A stretch of 64,000 bases of DNA, taken from Kalmanozyma brasiliensis GHG001. Lineage: Eukaryota; Basidiomycota; Ustilaginomycetes; Ustilaginales. Numbering within the stretch: the first letter of the stretch is position 1; the number at the start of each line of letters is the position of its first letter. Of this stretch, positions 1 through 10,341 are shown in pieces. The DNA lies in NCBI RefSeq assembly GCF_000497045.1, contig NW_015961989.1, positions 62,001 through 126,000 on the forward strand, given 5' to 3'. The notes under the pieces are model-generated. The model was not told where the DNA came from. It was given only the letters and a program-made list of their open reading frames with translations, and did not search any database. Made by a program: the position numbers and the translations under genes.

Positions 1-979
1 CCGTTGGTTGTCGCGTCGACGAGCGGTGGAAGCGGCCGAGACGGTCGATCCGCTCTCTGCCGATGCAGCGTCGGCCGCCGAGGCGGCGCGGAAGAAGATG
101 GTTGCTGAAGAAGCGGCGAGGGCAGCAGCGATTCCGTCCAAGTACATCACCGAGGACGTGACTCTCAAGCTCAGCTGCAGGGTGGCGTTCATCGAGATGT
201 CCGGGTTGAACGACGGGCGGGCGTTGAAAACGCTCATCCCTCAACTGCATCCGCGTCGGTTGGTCATGGTCAACGGTGACACGCGCACCAATGAGGATAT
301 GACCGCCGTGTTGGGCGCGATCAAGTCGCTGACGGCCGAAGTCTACGCCCCTCGATGGATGGAGAGCGTGCAAATCGGTCAAGTGACCAACGCGTTCACT
401 GTGCAACTGGGCGAAGCGCTGCTGTCGGGATTGCAGTTGAGTCGGTTCGAGGAGTTTGAAGTGGCGCATGTGCGGGCGCTCGTTCGACGATCTGCCACCG
501 AGGACGAGGTGACGGTGCTCGAGAGCGAGTCTGCTATCGCCGCCGCAGAGGATGGCGAAGAGTCTGGCTCGAAGGTGTTGACCGATCTCACGGAGTCCGG
601 GATTGTGCGATCCATCGAGTCGACGGTGCAAGCCTCCCGCGTCGCCGTTCCAGGGGCAGGTGACGTGGGAGGAACGCTCTTTATTGGCGATCTCAAGCTG
701 TCGACGCTCAAATCGCTGCTCGGCCACCCGCCGTACAGACTCAATGCGGACTTTGCAGGTGAGGGCATGCTCGTTTGCGCTCCGGCGGGGGCCAAGGCGG
801 GTACGTTGGGTAGCGAGGCGGTGACCGTGCAGAAGCGGGGCAAGGGGCGCATTGTTGTGGAAGGAAATGTGGGGAAGTCCTTTGGGTTGGTCAGGGGCGC
901 GGTGTACGGATTGCATGCGAGGGTGGCCGGCGGAGCTGCTGCGGGGACATCGAGTGCGGAGGCTGCGGAGGAGGCGTAG
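1..979 (+). CDS. CFT2: CPSF100/Cft2-like mRNA 3'-end processing subunit, C-terminal part (5' truncated by window edge)
   Basis: The frame is open from the first bases of the window and ends at TAG 977-979, so only the C-terminal part (about 325 residues) is present. After an Ala/Glu-rich linker comes a stretch reading DVTLKLSCRVAFIEMSGLND, then DGRALKTLIPQLHPRRLVMV. This matches the RMMBL segment that follows the beta-CASP domain in CPSF100 (yeast Cft2), the catalytically inactive partner of CPSF73 in the cleavage and polyadenylation factor. The end of the protein, with KSLLGHPPYRLNADF-like text, fits the CPSF100 C-terminal domain. The metallo-beta-lactamase domain would lie upstream of the window. 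It is convergent with the aquaporin gene, 693 bp away. Identification is from family resemblance only; CPSF73 is the main alternative but is less like the RMMBL text. Confidence 0.85.
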   Translation, partial: RWLSRRRAVEAAETVDPLSADAASAAEAARKKMVAEEAARAAAIPSKYITEDVTLKLSCRVAFIEMSGLNDGRALKTLIPQLHPRRLVMVNGDTRTNEDMTAVLGAIKSLTAEVYAPRWMESVQIGQVTNAFTVQLGEALLSGLQLSRFEEFEVAHVRALVRRSATEDEVTVLESESAIAAAEDGEESGSKVLTDLTESGIVRSIESTVQASRVAVPGAGDVGGTLFIGDLKLSTLKSLLGHPPYRLNADFAGEGMLVCAPAGAKAGTLGSEAVTVQKRGKGRIVVEGNVGKSFGLVRGAVYGLHARVAGGAAAGTSSAEAAEEA

Positions 980-1672
980 CATGACACGTTCGCGACTCAA
1001 TCCAAGGACATGCAACAAGAGACCGTGGTCTGCGAGCGCGATCTGAAGGTTTGCACGGTTCCAAACGGCTTCTCCACGGCGTCTGATGATGTGTCCACCC
1101 ATTCGGCGCTGAGGCACGAGTCAAGGTGGGACCGATCTCAAAAGCTGGGCTTGAGAACCCGAGTGCGTGTCTGGCAGTGAGAGGATAGAAGCGGTGAATG
1201 CTGTGCCCGCGTGGACCGAGGAAGTGAGCCAAGCGTGACTGGTGAGTCGCATCGCGCGCTTCTTCCGCGTCGGGTTTGTCTTGGCCCACTCGCCCGGTCA
1301 ACGCCAGCCCACAGCATTCACCCTTTACCGTCCTCTCACTGCCAGACACGCACTAGGAATCTGATGCCCAGCTCTGCAACGGAATCAATTCAACCATACT
1401 CAGAACCTTCAAAGCGCAACCCGGATGTTGATGCATTAGACGCAAGCTGGTATTGAATAGACACAAGCACATGGATGGGGTATGAAACAGAGGTAATTTG
1501 AAGCAGATGAGGTATGAGGTTGACGCACGACGTGCAGTGGCGTCATGTCAAATAGCGAAATGAAGTCGGCGGTAGCAAAAATGAAGCACATTGACGGTCC
1601 ATCCAGCGTGAAAGATCAGACGAGGACCACCAAGCATCGACATCTTCGAGCCCTGCTTCCCAAATTCGCAAA
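980..1672. other. Convergent intergenic region (CFT2 / aquaporin 3' ends)
   Basis: No supported gene lies here. The notable content is a long imperfect inverted repeat (1143-1373), listed separately; the rest is presumably 3' UTR of the two convergent genes. Confidence 0.7.
1143..1373. repeat. Long imperfect inverted repeat (hairpin-forming)
   Basis: Paired arm segments, read directly: 1143-1150 with 1366-1373 (8 bp); 1162-1185 with 1331-1354 (24 bp, perfect); 1193-1205 with 1310-1322 (13 bp, perfect); 1224-1233 with 1280-1289 (9 of 10). The central loop is about 45 nt. Spacing between blocks is nearly the same in both arms, so this is one extended palindrome and not scattered matches. No coding frame or target-site duplication was seen. 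Confidence 0.85.
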
Positions 1673-3288
1673 TCAGGCAGTGCCGTTGGGCACCGAGTTG
1701 GGACCAAGGTCAATGGCAGCCGCCTTCTCCTTGTCCTCTCTCGACTTCTTGACCGCCTGAGCGGCCGTGATGCCGTTGGACATGGACGAGTTCGACACGA
1801 CGGTGCCCTCGTTGTCGGAACGCATGGCGGTCTGCTTGACAAAGGCAAACTCGGAAGCGGCCATGGTCTCGAGCACACCAATGACGTTGCCATAGGCGTC
1901 CTTGAAGACCTGCCTCGAGTCGTCCGCGTCCTGGCCAATGTTGGCCGACTCGTACTGGAAGTATTTGAGGAGCGTGTAGAAGCCGGAAGTGATGATGGCG
2001 GCCGCGTAAGGGGCGATCCAGTAGATCCAGTCGTAGCCGTTGAACTCGCCGCGGACAACGTTGGGACCGAGCGTTCGGGCAGGGTTAAGCGAGCCACCGG
2101 TGTAGTTGGTACCGAGCAATTCGGCCAGGAAAAGCGCAAGACCGATACCGACAGGGGCAAGGAAGGTACCTCTGTGCTTCTCAGCAGCGAGAAGGAAGAT
2201 GGCCAGAATAAGCTGCGCAGTGAGGAAAAACTCCAAAAAGAAGCCTTGTGCGACAGTAGTGCCGTTTGCGAGCGTAGTACGTGCGTTGACGTTACCGGGG
2301 AGGATGCCTGCGGTGAGGGCAGCAGCCGCAATACCACCAAGGAACTGAGCGATGGTCAAGTGAATAAGCTGGAACCAGCCAAGCGTGCCGGTCAAGAAGA
2401 GCGCCAGAGTGACGGCAGGATTGAAGAGACCGCCGGAAACACGGTAGAAGGTCCAAGCATTGACAGCCAGCGAGAAACCGAAACCGAGCGAAGAGTAGAG
2501 CAAGGCCTGAAGGTTTGGCTGACCAAAGTCCGGAGAGGCGGTGGTTTGCGAGTTGGTGGCCTGAGTAGCGATACCGAAAGCGAAGAAGAGGAAGAGGACG
2601 GTACCGACAAACTCGGAGACGAAAGCGATGGCATTGTTCTTGATCTGCAAGCGGCGTCGGAGCTCGGCACGGTAGTGGTGACGGTGCTTGTGCTGCTTCT
2701 CGTCGACCTGCATGAAGGCGGGGAGCTGCTCCTCGATCATAACACTCTCTGCTCGTTCGACCATGGCTGGACGCTCTCCATCTTCATTGGCCGAGAAGAG
2801 GGAGGGCTGGCCGACCATTTGACGCGGATCCTTGCTGCCTGTGTTGACGGGTGCGCCTGTAGGAGCGGTGGCCATTCCACCGAGCTGCTTGTCGCCATCG
2901 TTGGGGATGCCTTTGGGTGCGTCGTTGGTCACGGCGGTGTCAGTGGATCCGGGCTGCTCGTGCTGCTTCTTGGCAGCTTGCTCTGCGGCTGTGTCGTAGA
3001 CACCTGTGCCAGCAGCAGGGAACTTTGGGTTGGCTGTTGGAGGGAGAGAGAGCGAAATGAGAATGTGGGGTCCATTGTCAGTCAAGAATCCAGATGTGGT
3101 CATGTATATCTGAGCGCCCATCGACGCACCGCCTGCGTCAACTATTTCGATCCCGGCTGCTTCTGGGCGCGTGACAAGAGACAACTGGGGGAGCAACTAC
3201 AACCGTGCTCCATCCAATTGTGAAATGAAAACTTACTCAGATTGGTGGTGGGCGAAAGAGCCTGGTCGTTGTCGGCGGATGACGACAT
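1673..3288 (-). CDS. Aquaporin (MIP family), one intron
   Basis: Proposed CDS is complement(join(1673..3033, 3237..3288)), 470 aa. A 52-nt first exon begins MSSSADNDQALSPTTNL, a GTAAGT donor lies at 3231-3236, and the acceptor follows a CT-rich CTCCAACAG; phase closes at 1413 nt. The protein is a plasma- or internal-membrane channel of the major intrinsic protein family. A disordered N-terminal region of about 150 residues precedes six hydrophobic segments. Both pore signatures are present: GGLFNPAVTLALFLTG (loop B) and GGSLNPARTLGPNVV (loop E). The Arg directly after the second NPA, without the Asp typical of glycerol facilitators (NPARD), suggests a water-type channel; this is inference. 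A long polar C-terminal tail follows. Without the intron the frame could start near 3196, but no ATG context supports that. Confidence 0.88.
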
Positions 3289-5191
3289 TTTGGAATATGG
3301 ATCCGCTCCTCTGCAGTGTGATTGGGAGATAGCTCTCTTGGTCGAATCGAAGGTGGAAGCTGGACTGAGAGGAAAGCCGGATATGGTCGAGCTCGGCGAA
3401 TCAACGAATCTGTGCCGTGAGGGGGAGACACGTCAAGGTGATCAGAGGATCCAAGGATGGAGGGATGCAGTTGGTGGGGAGACGATGAGACTCGCGCGTG
3501 ATTCGGAAGCTGGTTTAAGAAGGTCTGCTCATTCTGCGTCTCTGCGGGATGGGTTCTGATCTCGAACGGCTACTTTCACCTTGAGCGTGACGCGGAAGAG
3601 CGGGGCGCATCGATCGAGCTCAGTCTGGCGTAGAGCAGTCTGTTGAGCGAACAAAACTCATGGGCTGCCCAAAGTGAATGCTTCCAGAGATAGAAAGAAG
3701 TGGCCCCGTTTCACATCGGCCTAGCCGACCTCCATCACATCACACCAGCGCTCTTTCGCTCGACCCCGAACCACTCCCTTCACTGACGGCCCTTCCGAAG
3801 TTCTGCTCTGCCTTGTTCGCTGCGAGCAACAGCCCAGATCGATTGTCCGCAGCAGTCTGTGCCTGTGCGTGGGAATACGAAGGTCATGGCGTGGGCTAGC
3901 TAGCCAAACCTTTCAGCTGCCTTTGGATGCATCTCCTTTCCCCCACCCGACCGCATGACAGCTCTGCTGCATCGAAATGAAAAATTACCTCACCTGCAGG
4001 CAGGTCACTCCGAGAATTCACATTTGACAGTCGAACTCCGCAAACGGCGATTCCGCCTGCAGCACACGCATACCAGGTCAATCGCGTACCTGCGCTCTCG
4101 GCGGAGAATTGGGCCCTCTCGTCATGAGTGCAAGCGGATCTTGAATCCAGACAAAGCTCTCTCGAATCCAACTTGGCAGCATGCCTCCCTGATCATGGTG
4201 TCAAAAGTGGCGCTGCATCGTGGGCCGTTCCACATTTGTCTGGACCCATACCGAGACCCACTCTTTTCATGTGACATCTCAAAGGCAAGTCGGATGCTTG
4301 TCATCAGCTGCGAGACCGTGAGATTTGTTGCCAATCATAGAAACTCGGCATGGGATTTGAGCACTTCCTTGCAGGGTCGCAAGCTGAAACCGTGCCGCAG
4401 CACGAGTTGCTTGTCTCGCTTGCCAGCACACAAACCGTTCTCAGCTTGGATGTCTTCCGAGTTGATCATGCCTTCGCTCGAGGTTCGCATCAGACTCTTT
4501 GCTGAATGGCTGTATCGCGAGCAAGCTTGCTCTTTGCACTGCGATTCGGTGTAGTGGGCGACAAACTCGGACAGTATCAGCCGTCGCGCACACCCACCAT
4601 CGATGTGTACCTCTTCCAACGACGCCGAGCGCGCGCGCGATCAAGCCTTCATCTCGCGACGCGGGGTGAGAATCAGGCGAGGACCTCTCCCACACCAAAG
4701 GCCGAAAGATTCCTGCCCTGCACGCCCTTCTTTTACCGATGCAGCGGCTCATGCGGAGTCGCGACGCGTCATTACGTCACTTTTCATCGATGCATCGGCG
4801 AATTTGGCCTGCAGTCAAAAAAGCCCATCTGCTCTGGCTCAAAACCCCAGGGCCGCTCGCTCGCCTCTGGAGAAACCGAACGGCGAGAGCGAGATGTCGA
4901 TCTTCCTGCTCGAGGCAGCGGCCATCTCGGCTGCTAATTATACACCCATTCTGCTGCAAACAGGGTCAATCGATGTGTGCCGATTGCACATCAGACTTTT
5001 CACCATTCTCCAGCGCCGAACGTTTCTATATTTAGGAGCTTTTCTCATATCACTTCCAGCTCTAACTCTATCACCGATCTTGAAGTGGTCTCATGTTGCA
5101 ATGACCGATAGCGATCGCAAAGAGCATGCCCTGATGCAAGAGATACGATTGATACGCTGCACGCGATAGTGCGATAGTGAGAAGAATGAGA
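3289..5191. other. 1.9-kb intergenic region upstream of aquaporin, downstream of KEX2
   Basis: No supported gene. ATG-started frames of 199 codons (+, 3955-4554) and a 188-codon frame (+, 4603-5169) exist, but neither shows a recognisable domain, compositional bias or splice structure. The interval presumably holds the aquaporin promoter and the KEX2 3' UTR. Confidence 0.5.
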
Positions 5192-8100
5192 CTACTTCTG
5201 TTGACCAAGTCCAGCGATCAGATCACGACCCTCAGCGGCGTCTTGCCAGCTACCGTCGCCCGCCGAACCCGTTCCAGAGCCAGTGCCGGGTCCACCCGAC
5301 CCACGATCGTCCTCGTCGTCAATGTCGACAATGGCTCCTGTCGCCGGCGTTGTCTTCCCAGCCAAGGCGGGAGGAGGTGAAGTCTCGCCATCGTCCTCAT
5401 CCTCGTCGTCGTGCAGTGCAAACCGCTGATCGCCATCGGCGTCGTCAGCATCGAGGTGGTCGCGGTACGGTTCATCGCCCAGTCCGCGTCCCCGGCCCAG
5501 CAGACCTCTCTGATCTTTGCTGTGCGCACCAACGGTGCCTTCGAGATCGTCGTCGTCCTCGGCGTCCGAGCCCTCGGCAAAGGCGTCGTAGAGCTCTTTC
5601 GTTCGGCGCGACTTTTGATTGGGTCCACGACGCGAAGATCCGCGTGCGCCTTGGCTGAGCAGGCCCATGGCCACTTCTTCATCGTCGGCCAGCGATTCGT
5701 ATGCACCTCCGTCGCCACGACCACCTCCACCGCCCGAACCACGCCCCATCTTTCGTTTGCGCATCACGAAGAAGGCCGCAAGCGATCCGGCAAAGATGAC
5801 CACCAATCCACCGGCAACCATCACCCAAGTACTGTTCTTCTTCAGGCCAGAGATGTAGCCCGTGTCGGCTTCGGGCTGTACCGTGACAGGAGGGCTGGCG
5901 TCGTGGTTGGTGAAATCAATGTGCGACTCTCCTTCGGCGTTTCCGTGGTCGGCAGGTAGGTGGTCGGTCGGCTTCTTCAATTGAGCGGTAGAGGTGGCAC
6001 TGGGCGGGAGCTTGATGATCGTCGTCTCGGGCGCACTGGGCAGCTTCTCATGAGCCTCGACCGAATTTTCAGGGAAATCCCAAGGCACCGCTTTGGACGG
6101 ATCGATAGACGCGCCCCACAGCGACATGCTCCATGCGTAGATGTTGCCCACCTGGTTGGGATGTGCCGGGTCAAAGACACGCAGCTTCCACTCGCCGACC
6201 GGCGACTCGTCCCAGTGCTTGAGAGTCATGAACGACCAGCCAGGGAAGCCCGTTTTAGCATCGTCGTACCGTCTGGACCGTGCCAACGCCGACTTGGTGC
6301 CATGAGGCGAAGTGAACTCGATGTTGACATCGCCACGACGCTGATGCGTGATCCAGACCCGAACCGTCACATGCTCCACCGAGGCCAAATTCGCTTGCTT
6401 GAGGTGCTCCTCTGTGATGATGAAGGTCGACTCGGTGCCAGACTCGGAGATGAGCGTCTCTGTTGCTGGGATCGTAATGTTGGGCGACTCGTACCAAGCC
6501 TGCGGGTTGACCAATTGATGACGCTTCGCCTCCTCGACGAACTGGTAGGCGTCGATGAGACCGTAGCCGTACTTGTGGTTGAAGTGACGACCTGCTTGTG
6601 TTTGCTGCCAGTCTGGGTCCTCCGCATTGAATTTGACAGCGCTGCGCACAGCAATGTGCTGCACGTCACGCCAAGTCAAGTCAGGTCGCACACTGAGACC
6701 CAGCGCAATCACACCGGCGGCGAGGGGAGCGGCAGCACTCGTGCCACCATGCGAGCTCGTGCATCGGTTGACTCCGTTCCAGGCAACGTCGGTGGTGTGG
6801 ATGTGGTCCCCACTGCCCGAACTCCAGCTGGTGGCGATGATGGCAGAGCACATCTCGGAGTACCAAGGGTGCTGCCCTTCGCGATCGACAGCTGCGATGG
6901 TCATCGAGTAGATTGAGTTGGTGTAACCATCAAAGTTGCACTGATCGTCCGAAGCACCTCCGTTGCCGCCGGCAAAGACGAATACGCTGCCTTTGCCATC
7001 GCGGCCATTCTGGATTCCGTTGAGCATAGCCTTTGCGATGAGACCTTTGGGCGCGTCCATGCTTTTGCCGTCATCGGGTGGACCCCAACTGCAGCTGTAG
7101 ATGTCGTTCTCCTGGTAACCGAAATTGAGCGCCGCGGCTTCGTCCACGTCCGAGATGGGACCGGAGAGGATGCGGACCCCAGAGACCTTGGCCTTGTAGG
7201 CGACACCTACACCACAGACGTCGTTCTTGACAGCGGCAATCTCACCAGCACATCGCGTGCCATGCTGGTCGTCTGTCTCGCGTGGTTCGGGAAGGTCCGT
7301 GTGGGAATTGAAGTCGTAGCTGCCTGGCGCGTAAAAGTTGTCCTTGAGGTCGGGGCTGTGCATGTCGAGACCATCGTCGATGAGGCAGACTTTGATACCG
7401 TCACCGAAGATATTCTGGTCCCAAACGGCGCTGACATTGAGGTCGTTACCGGGTTTGCGGTCGTTTGCCAGATGCCATTGATTGACAAAGATGGGGTCTT
7501 TGATGCCGAATTGAGACATGAGTTTGGACGTCTTGCCGGCTGGGATGACGGCGGGTCGTGGTGAAGGGTCGGCCGACCTCACATGAAACGGCCAATCATC
7601 TGGACTTGCTACTGGGTTCCGAAGTTCAGGGTACAGGTGCGGCATCTCTGCGGGATCGTAGATGATATCGCGCTTGTGCCGCCGCCTGAGCTCTTGACGC
7701 TCGACGGCCTTTATTGAGAGAGCAGCGGAATGCTGACGCTTAGACAGATTGTGCTGCGTGGTGAAGCCGGGTTCGCGGGCCGAGTGGCGGATGTGAGCCC
7801 ATCGTTGCAAGACTGGATCTTGCTGTTCTGGAACATCAGGGCGAGCCCCAGATGAGGACGATATGGACGTAGCGCCATCACGCTTTTGGAATGCCTCCAG
7901 CTGCGCAACAGGCTTTTCGGACCGTATCAGCCAGTGGTTCTTGAGTTCTCCTGCTCTTTCGACAAACTCGGCGCCTAGCGACTCTGCGACGTCGCGGGGG
8001 TCCACCTCTTGACCGGCACGGGCGTGCACCTCCACCACATAGTAGTGGTGAGTGTCGTACGATCGCTTAGCGGGGAGGGGGACTGTTCGTTTCTGATGTG

Positions 8101-8278
8101 ACCATGGATGATGTGCTGATCTCTTGTGTCGCTGTACGAGGTGCTGAGGCGATGCTGCATCCGCACAGCTCCTTACAATGAGAGAATCATCACTGCTCGC
8201 GCCAGGCGAAGCAGCGGCCACAGCCAGAATGCCGCCGAGGAGGAGCGAGAGAGAGCTCGAAAGCTTGGTGGCTTTCAT
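5192..8278 (-). CDS. KEX2: Kexin, subtilisin-like proprotein convertase of the late Golgi
   Basis: Single exon, 1028 aa. It cleaves secretory precursors after dibasic (Lys-Arg) sites. The order is: signal peptide (residues 1-23); a prodomain with several KR sites (about 63-64, 71-72, 202-203), the last plausibly the autoprocessing site; the S8 catalytic domain with D301 (in IDDGLDMHSPDL), H339 (DQHGTRCAGE), oxyanion N439 (AGGNGGAS) and S514 (HGGTSAAAPLA); a P-domain (about 610-750); a Ser/Pro stretch; a membrane helix near WVMVAGGLVVIFAGSLAAFF; and an acidic, Gly-rich cytosolic tail of about 170 residues. That is longer than yeast Kex2 (814 aa), mostly in the prodomain and tail. All catalytic residues are intact. 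In smuts, Kex2 would process secreted repeat proteins and pheromone-type precursors (established for the family). Confidence 0.96.
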   Translation of the reverse strand: MKATKLSSSLSLLLGGILAVAAASPGASSDDSLIVRSCADAASPQHLVQRHKRSAHHPWSHQKRTVPLPAKRSYDTHHYYVVEVHARAGQEVDPRDVAESLGAEFVERAGELKNHWLIRSEKPVAQLEAFQKRDGATSISSSSGARPDVPEQQDPVLQRWAHIRHSAREPGFTTQHNLSKRQHSAALSIKAVERQELRRRHKRDIIYDPAEMPHLYPELRNPVASPDDWPFHVRSADPSPRPAVIPAGKTSKLMSQFGIKDPIFVNQWHLANDRKPGNDLNVSAVWDQNIFGDGIKVCLIDDGLDMHSPDLKDNFYAPGSYDFNSHTDLPEPRETDDQHGTRCAGEIAAVKNDVCGVGVAYKAKVSGVRILSGPISDVDEAAALNFGYQENDIYSCSWGPPDDGKSMDAPKGLIAKAMLNGIQNGRDGKGSVFVFAGGNGGASDDQCNFDGYTNSIYSMTIAAVDREGQHPWYSEMCSAIIATSWSSGSGDHIHTTDVAWNGVNRCTSSHGGTSAAAPLAAGVIALGLSVRPDLTWRDVQHIAVRSAVKFNAEDPDWQQTQAGRHFNHKYGYGLIDAYQFVEEAKRHQLVNPQAWYESPNITIPATETLISESGTESTFIITEEHLKQANLASVEHVTVRVWITHQRRGDVNIEFTSPHGTKSALARSRRYDDAKTGFPGWSFMTLKHWDESPVGEWKLRVFDPAHPNQVGNIYAWSMSLWGASIDPSKAVPWDFPENSVEAHEKLPSAPETTIIKLPPSATSTAQLKKPTDHLPADHGNAEGESHIDFTNHDASPPVTVQPEADTGYISGLKKNSTWVMVAGGLVVIFAGSLAAFFVMRKRKMGRGSGGGGGRGDGGAYESLADDEEVAMGLLSQGARGSSRRGPNQKSRRTKELYDAFAEGSDAEDDDDLEGTVGAHSKDQRGLLGRGRGLGDEPYRDHLDADDADGDQRFALHDDEDEDDGETSPPPALAGKTTPATGAIVDIDDEDDRGSGGPGTGSGTGSAGDGSWQDAAEGRDLIAGLGQQK

Positions 8279-9159
8279 GGCTGCGGAGTGTCGCCGGGCG
8301 TGATCGAAATGAGGCCTGGGTCCGGATCAGGCGAATTGCGACTTGACGAGACTATGACCGATGGCGAAGAAGATGGCGGAAGAGACTGGCGATGGCTCGC
8401 GCAAAGGCAGTCGCAGACCGTTCGAGTCCGGACTACGTGCGAGTGTGACCGAAACAAAGGTCAGAGATTCGGCAGGGACGCTAGGACGATAGAAGCATTG
8501 GCAAGGGGGATCGTAGTCGATGCGAATGGGGTCCTCGAGGTTGGGTATTGAATGCAGTTGAAACGAATGTGAGCTTGCTTGTGGGAAGCGATGCTGTTGA
8601 ACGGGGATTTGACGGATAGGCTTAGTAGGCTGATGAGAGCAGCGAGCAGATTGGAAGAAAGGAGAGGAGAGGAGGGCGTGACAAGATGGCTACAATAGAT
8701 GGAAGCGAGACCCTGTGATGGATATGATGGCCATGGCTGAGGTTGAATCCGGCGAGTGTTGCTTCGCCTCTTGAAGACTGTCAATTTGAAGAAGAAAGCG
8801 TGGAATTTGGCTGCGTGTCACCTTCTTGCCTTTAGCCAGCCAGTCAGCTCGACCCCGAAGCTCAGACCCCACACAGCATCACATACAGTACAGGCGCTGC
8901 TGCCTTGATTTTTTGGCTCCTTGAAATTGCCACCGCACAGCACGGCATAGCGCGCCCTGTTCACCCCACGCGCTCTATGCAAGGGTCCGTGTTGGCTCAC
9001 CACACGGCACAGCGCCGTGACCTGCGGCTCGTGCGATACTTCTCAAGGTAGAGCATGCGGTCATTGGTACCAACATGCGGCGGGCAGGCGGGTCATGCGA
9101 CAGATGAGAAGAATGTCCATGCATAGCATTGCGAGCGTATGAATACAGTAACGCCAGCT
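8279..9159. other. Intergenic region (KEX2 promoter side, LEA-like gene 3' side)
   Basis: About 0.9 kb with no supported gene. It should contain the KEX2 promoter and 5' UTR and the 3' end of the upstream gene. No clear TATA box or repeat was seen. Confidence 0.5.
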
Positions 9160-10341
9160 TTACAGAGCGTCGTGCTGATCAGCGAGCTTTGCCGCGCCGC
9201 CCGAGCTCAACGGCGAGTAGCGTCGCACGAACCCATCCGCTGCAGCAGCAACAAGCTCGACGGCGCTCATGTCGCCCTTCCAGTTTGCCAACTCGACCAC
9301 GTCCATCTTCTCCAGTTGCCTGCGTACGATACCTTCAGTCACACCTTCGCCTTCCGTTGCTTTTCCAAGAATCGCTCGGCGTCCCGCACCCAACGCGCTT
9401 CCCAATCCACTCAGGACACCCTGCAGACTCGTCCCGCTCAAGGGGCACGGGAACGAGACGTTGCGGTTCACGTTGACCGGCACCGTGATGCTGAGCACTT
9501 CCACATCCACCTCGATCTTGAACAGGAAGCTCAGATCGCCCGAACCGCTGCTGGATCCGCCCAGCAAGCTGAGACCGCAGTCCGAGGCAATGTTCCTGAT
9601 GATGCTCAGATCCGAATCCTGGCTTTGATCGTACGAGATCTGGAAGGGGAACACGATGGTAGTGTTGTCGTTGGGTTTGATCTTTTGGTTGGTGATCTCG
9701 CCGTGGCCGAGAGCGGTGCTCTGGTCTTGCGAATCGTATGCGGTGGCCTTGAGCTTGCTGATGCTGGCTGAGATCGAATTGGGGTTGCTGATCGAGATGT
9801 CAACGCTGACATTGAACGAGAAAGCGCCATTCTGGTAGCTGACACCGTTCTGACTGGGGACGCTCACTCCAGAGATAGCGACGTTGGGCGGGCGGAGGAA
9901 CGTGACAATGAGCAAGATGATCGACACGATAAAGATGATCGCGAGAATAAGATTGCCAATGATGATTCTGAAGAGCTTGGCAGGACAGCTGCGAGATTGA
10001 AAGGCACGCTTGTCATCCTTGGTCCAGATCGAGTTGCCGCTCGCCCGCTTCGAAGCGTAGGGGCTTCCATAGCCCGCCTTTTCGGAGGTCATGTTGGGGT
10101 CGGCGACGGCAGCAGCGCCAGCGCGATGGTCAGCGTACGTGTCGATGTATTGGTCGTCGCTGTCTCGGTGCAGTCCTCTGGATGGATTGCTGTCGTGGCT
10201 GTCACCGTAGCGTTCGTGAGGTTGGTCCCAAGAAGCAGAGTAGGGCTCGTACCGTTGCGAATCGTGGGAGTAGGGATCGTGAGATGGTGGCAAGGAAGTA
10301 GAAGCCTGTTGTGCTCGAGGGCTTTGGAAGGCATACGACAT
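9160..10341 (-). CDS. LEA-2-like single-pass membrane protein of unknown function
   Basis: Single exon, 393 aa. Residues 1-120 are polar and disordered, rich in Ser, Tyr, Asp and Arg. A single membrane helix spans about 123-149 (LFRIIIGNLILAIIFIVSII). The C-terminal half has the pattern of a water-stress/LEA-2 (LEA_14) beta-sandwich: a strand-rich stretch with FNVSVDISISNPNSIS followed by IVFPFQISYD. Similar anchored LEA-2 domains occur in plant NDR1/HIN1-like proteins and in many fungal vacuolar or plasma-membrane proteins. Topology is inferred as N-terminus cytosolic and LEA domain luminal or extracellular, supported by possible N-glycosylation sites (NVS, NTT). The exact function is unknown. 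Confidence 0.8.
   Translation of the reverse strand: MSYAFQSPRAQQASTSLPPSHDPYSHDSQRYEPYSASWDQPHERYGDSHDSNPSRGLHRDSDDQYIDTYADHRAGAAAVADPNMTSEKAGYGSPYASKRASGNSIWTKDDKRAFQSRSCPAKLFRIIIGNLILAIIFIVSIILLIVTFLRPPNVAISGVSVPSQNGVSYQNGAFSFNVSVDISISNPNSISASISKLKATAYDSQDQSTALGHGEITNQKIKPNDNTTIVFPFQISYDQSQDSDLSIIRNIASDCGLSLLGGSSSGSGDLSFLFKIEVDVEVLSITVPVNVNRNVSFPCPLSGTSLQGVLSGLGSALGAGRRAILGKATEGEGVTEGIVRRQLEKMDVVELANWKGDMSAVELVAAAADGFVRRYSPLSSGGAAKLADQHDAL

Noticed and set aside
2174..3223. 349-codon plus-strand frame
   Set aside because: Antisense shadow of the aquaporin coding sequence, created by codon bias.
3955..4554. 199-codon ATG-started frame between aquaporin and KEX2
   Set aside because: No domain, no compositional signature, and it lies in a long region with open frames in several phases; not supported as a gene.
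4603..5169. 188-codon plus-strand frame with a hydrophobic C-terminal part
   Set aside because: Overlapping frames of similar length exist on both strands; no start context or family match.
5411..6916. Long plus-strand frames (182 and 318 codons)
   Set aside because: Antisense to the intact KEX2 gene; repetitive composition typical of reverse-strand shadows.
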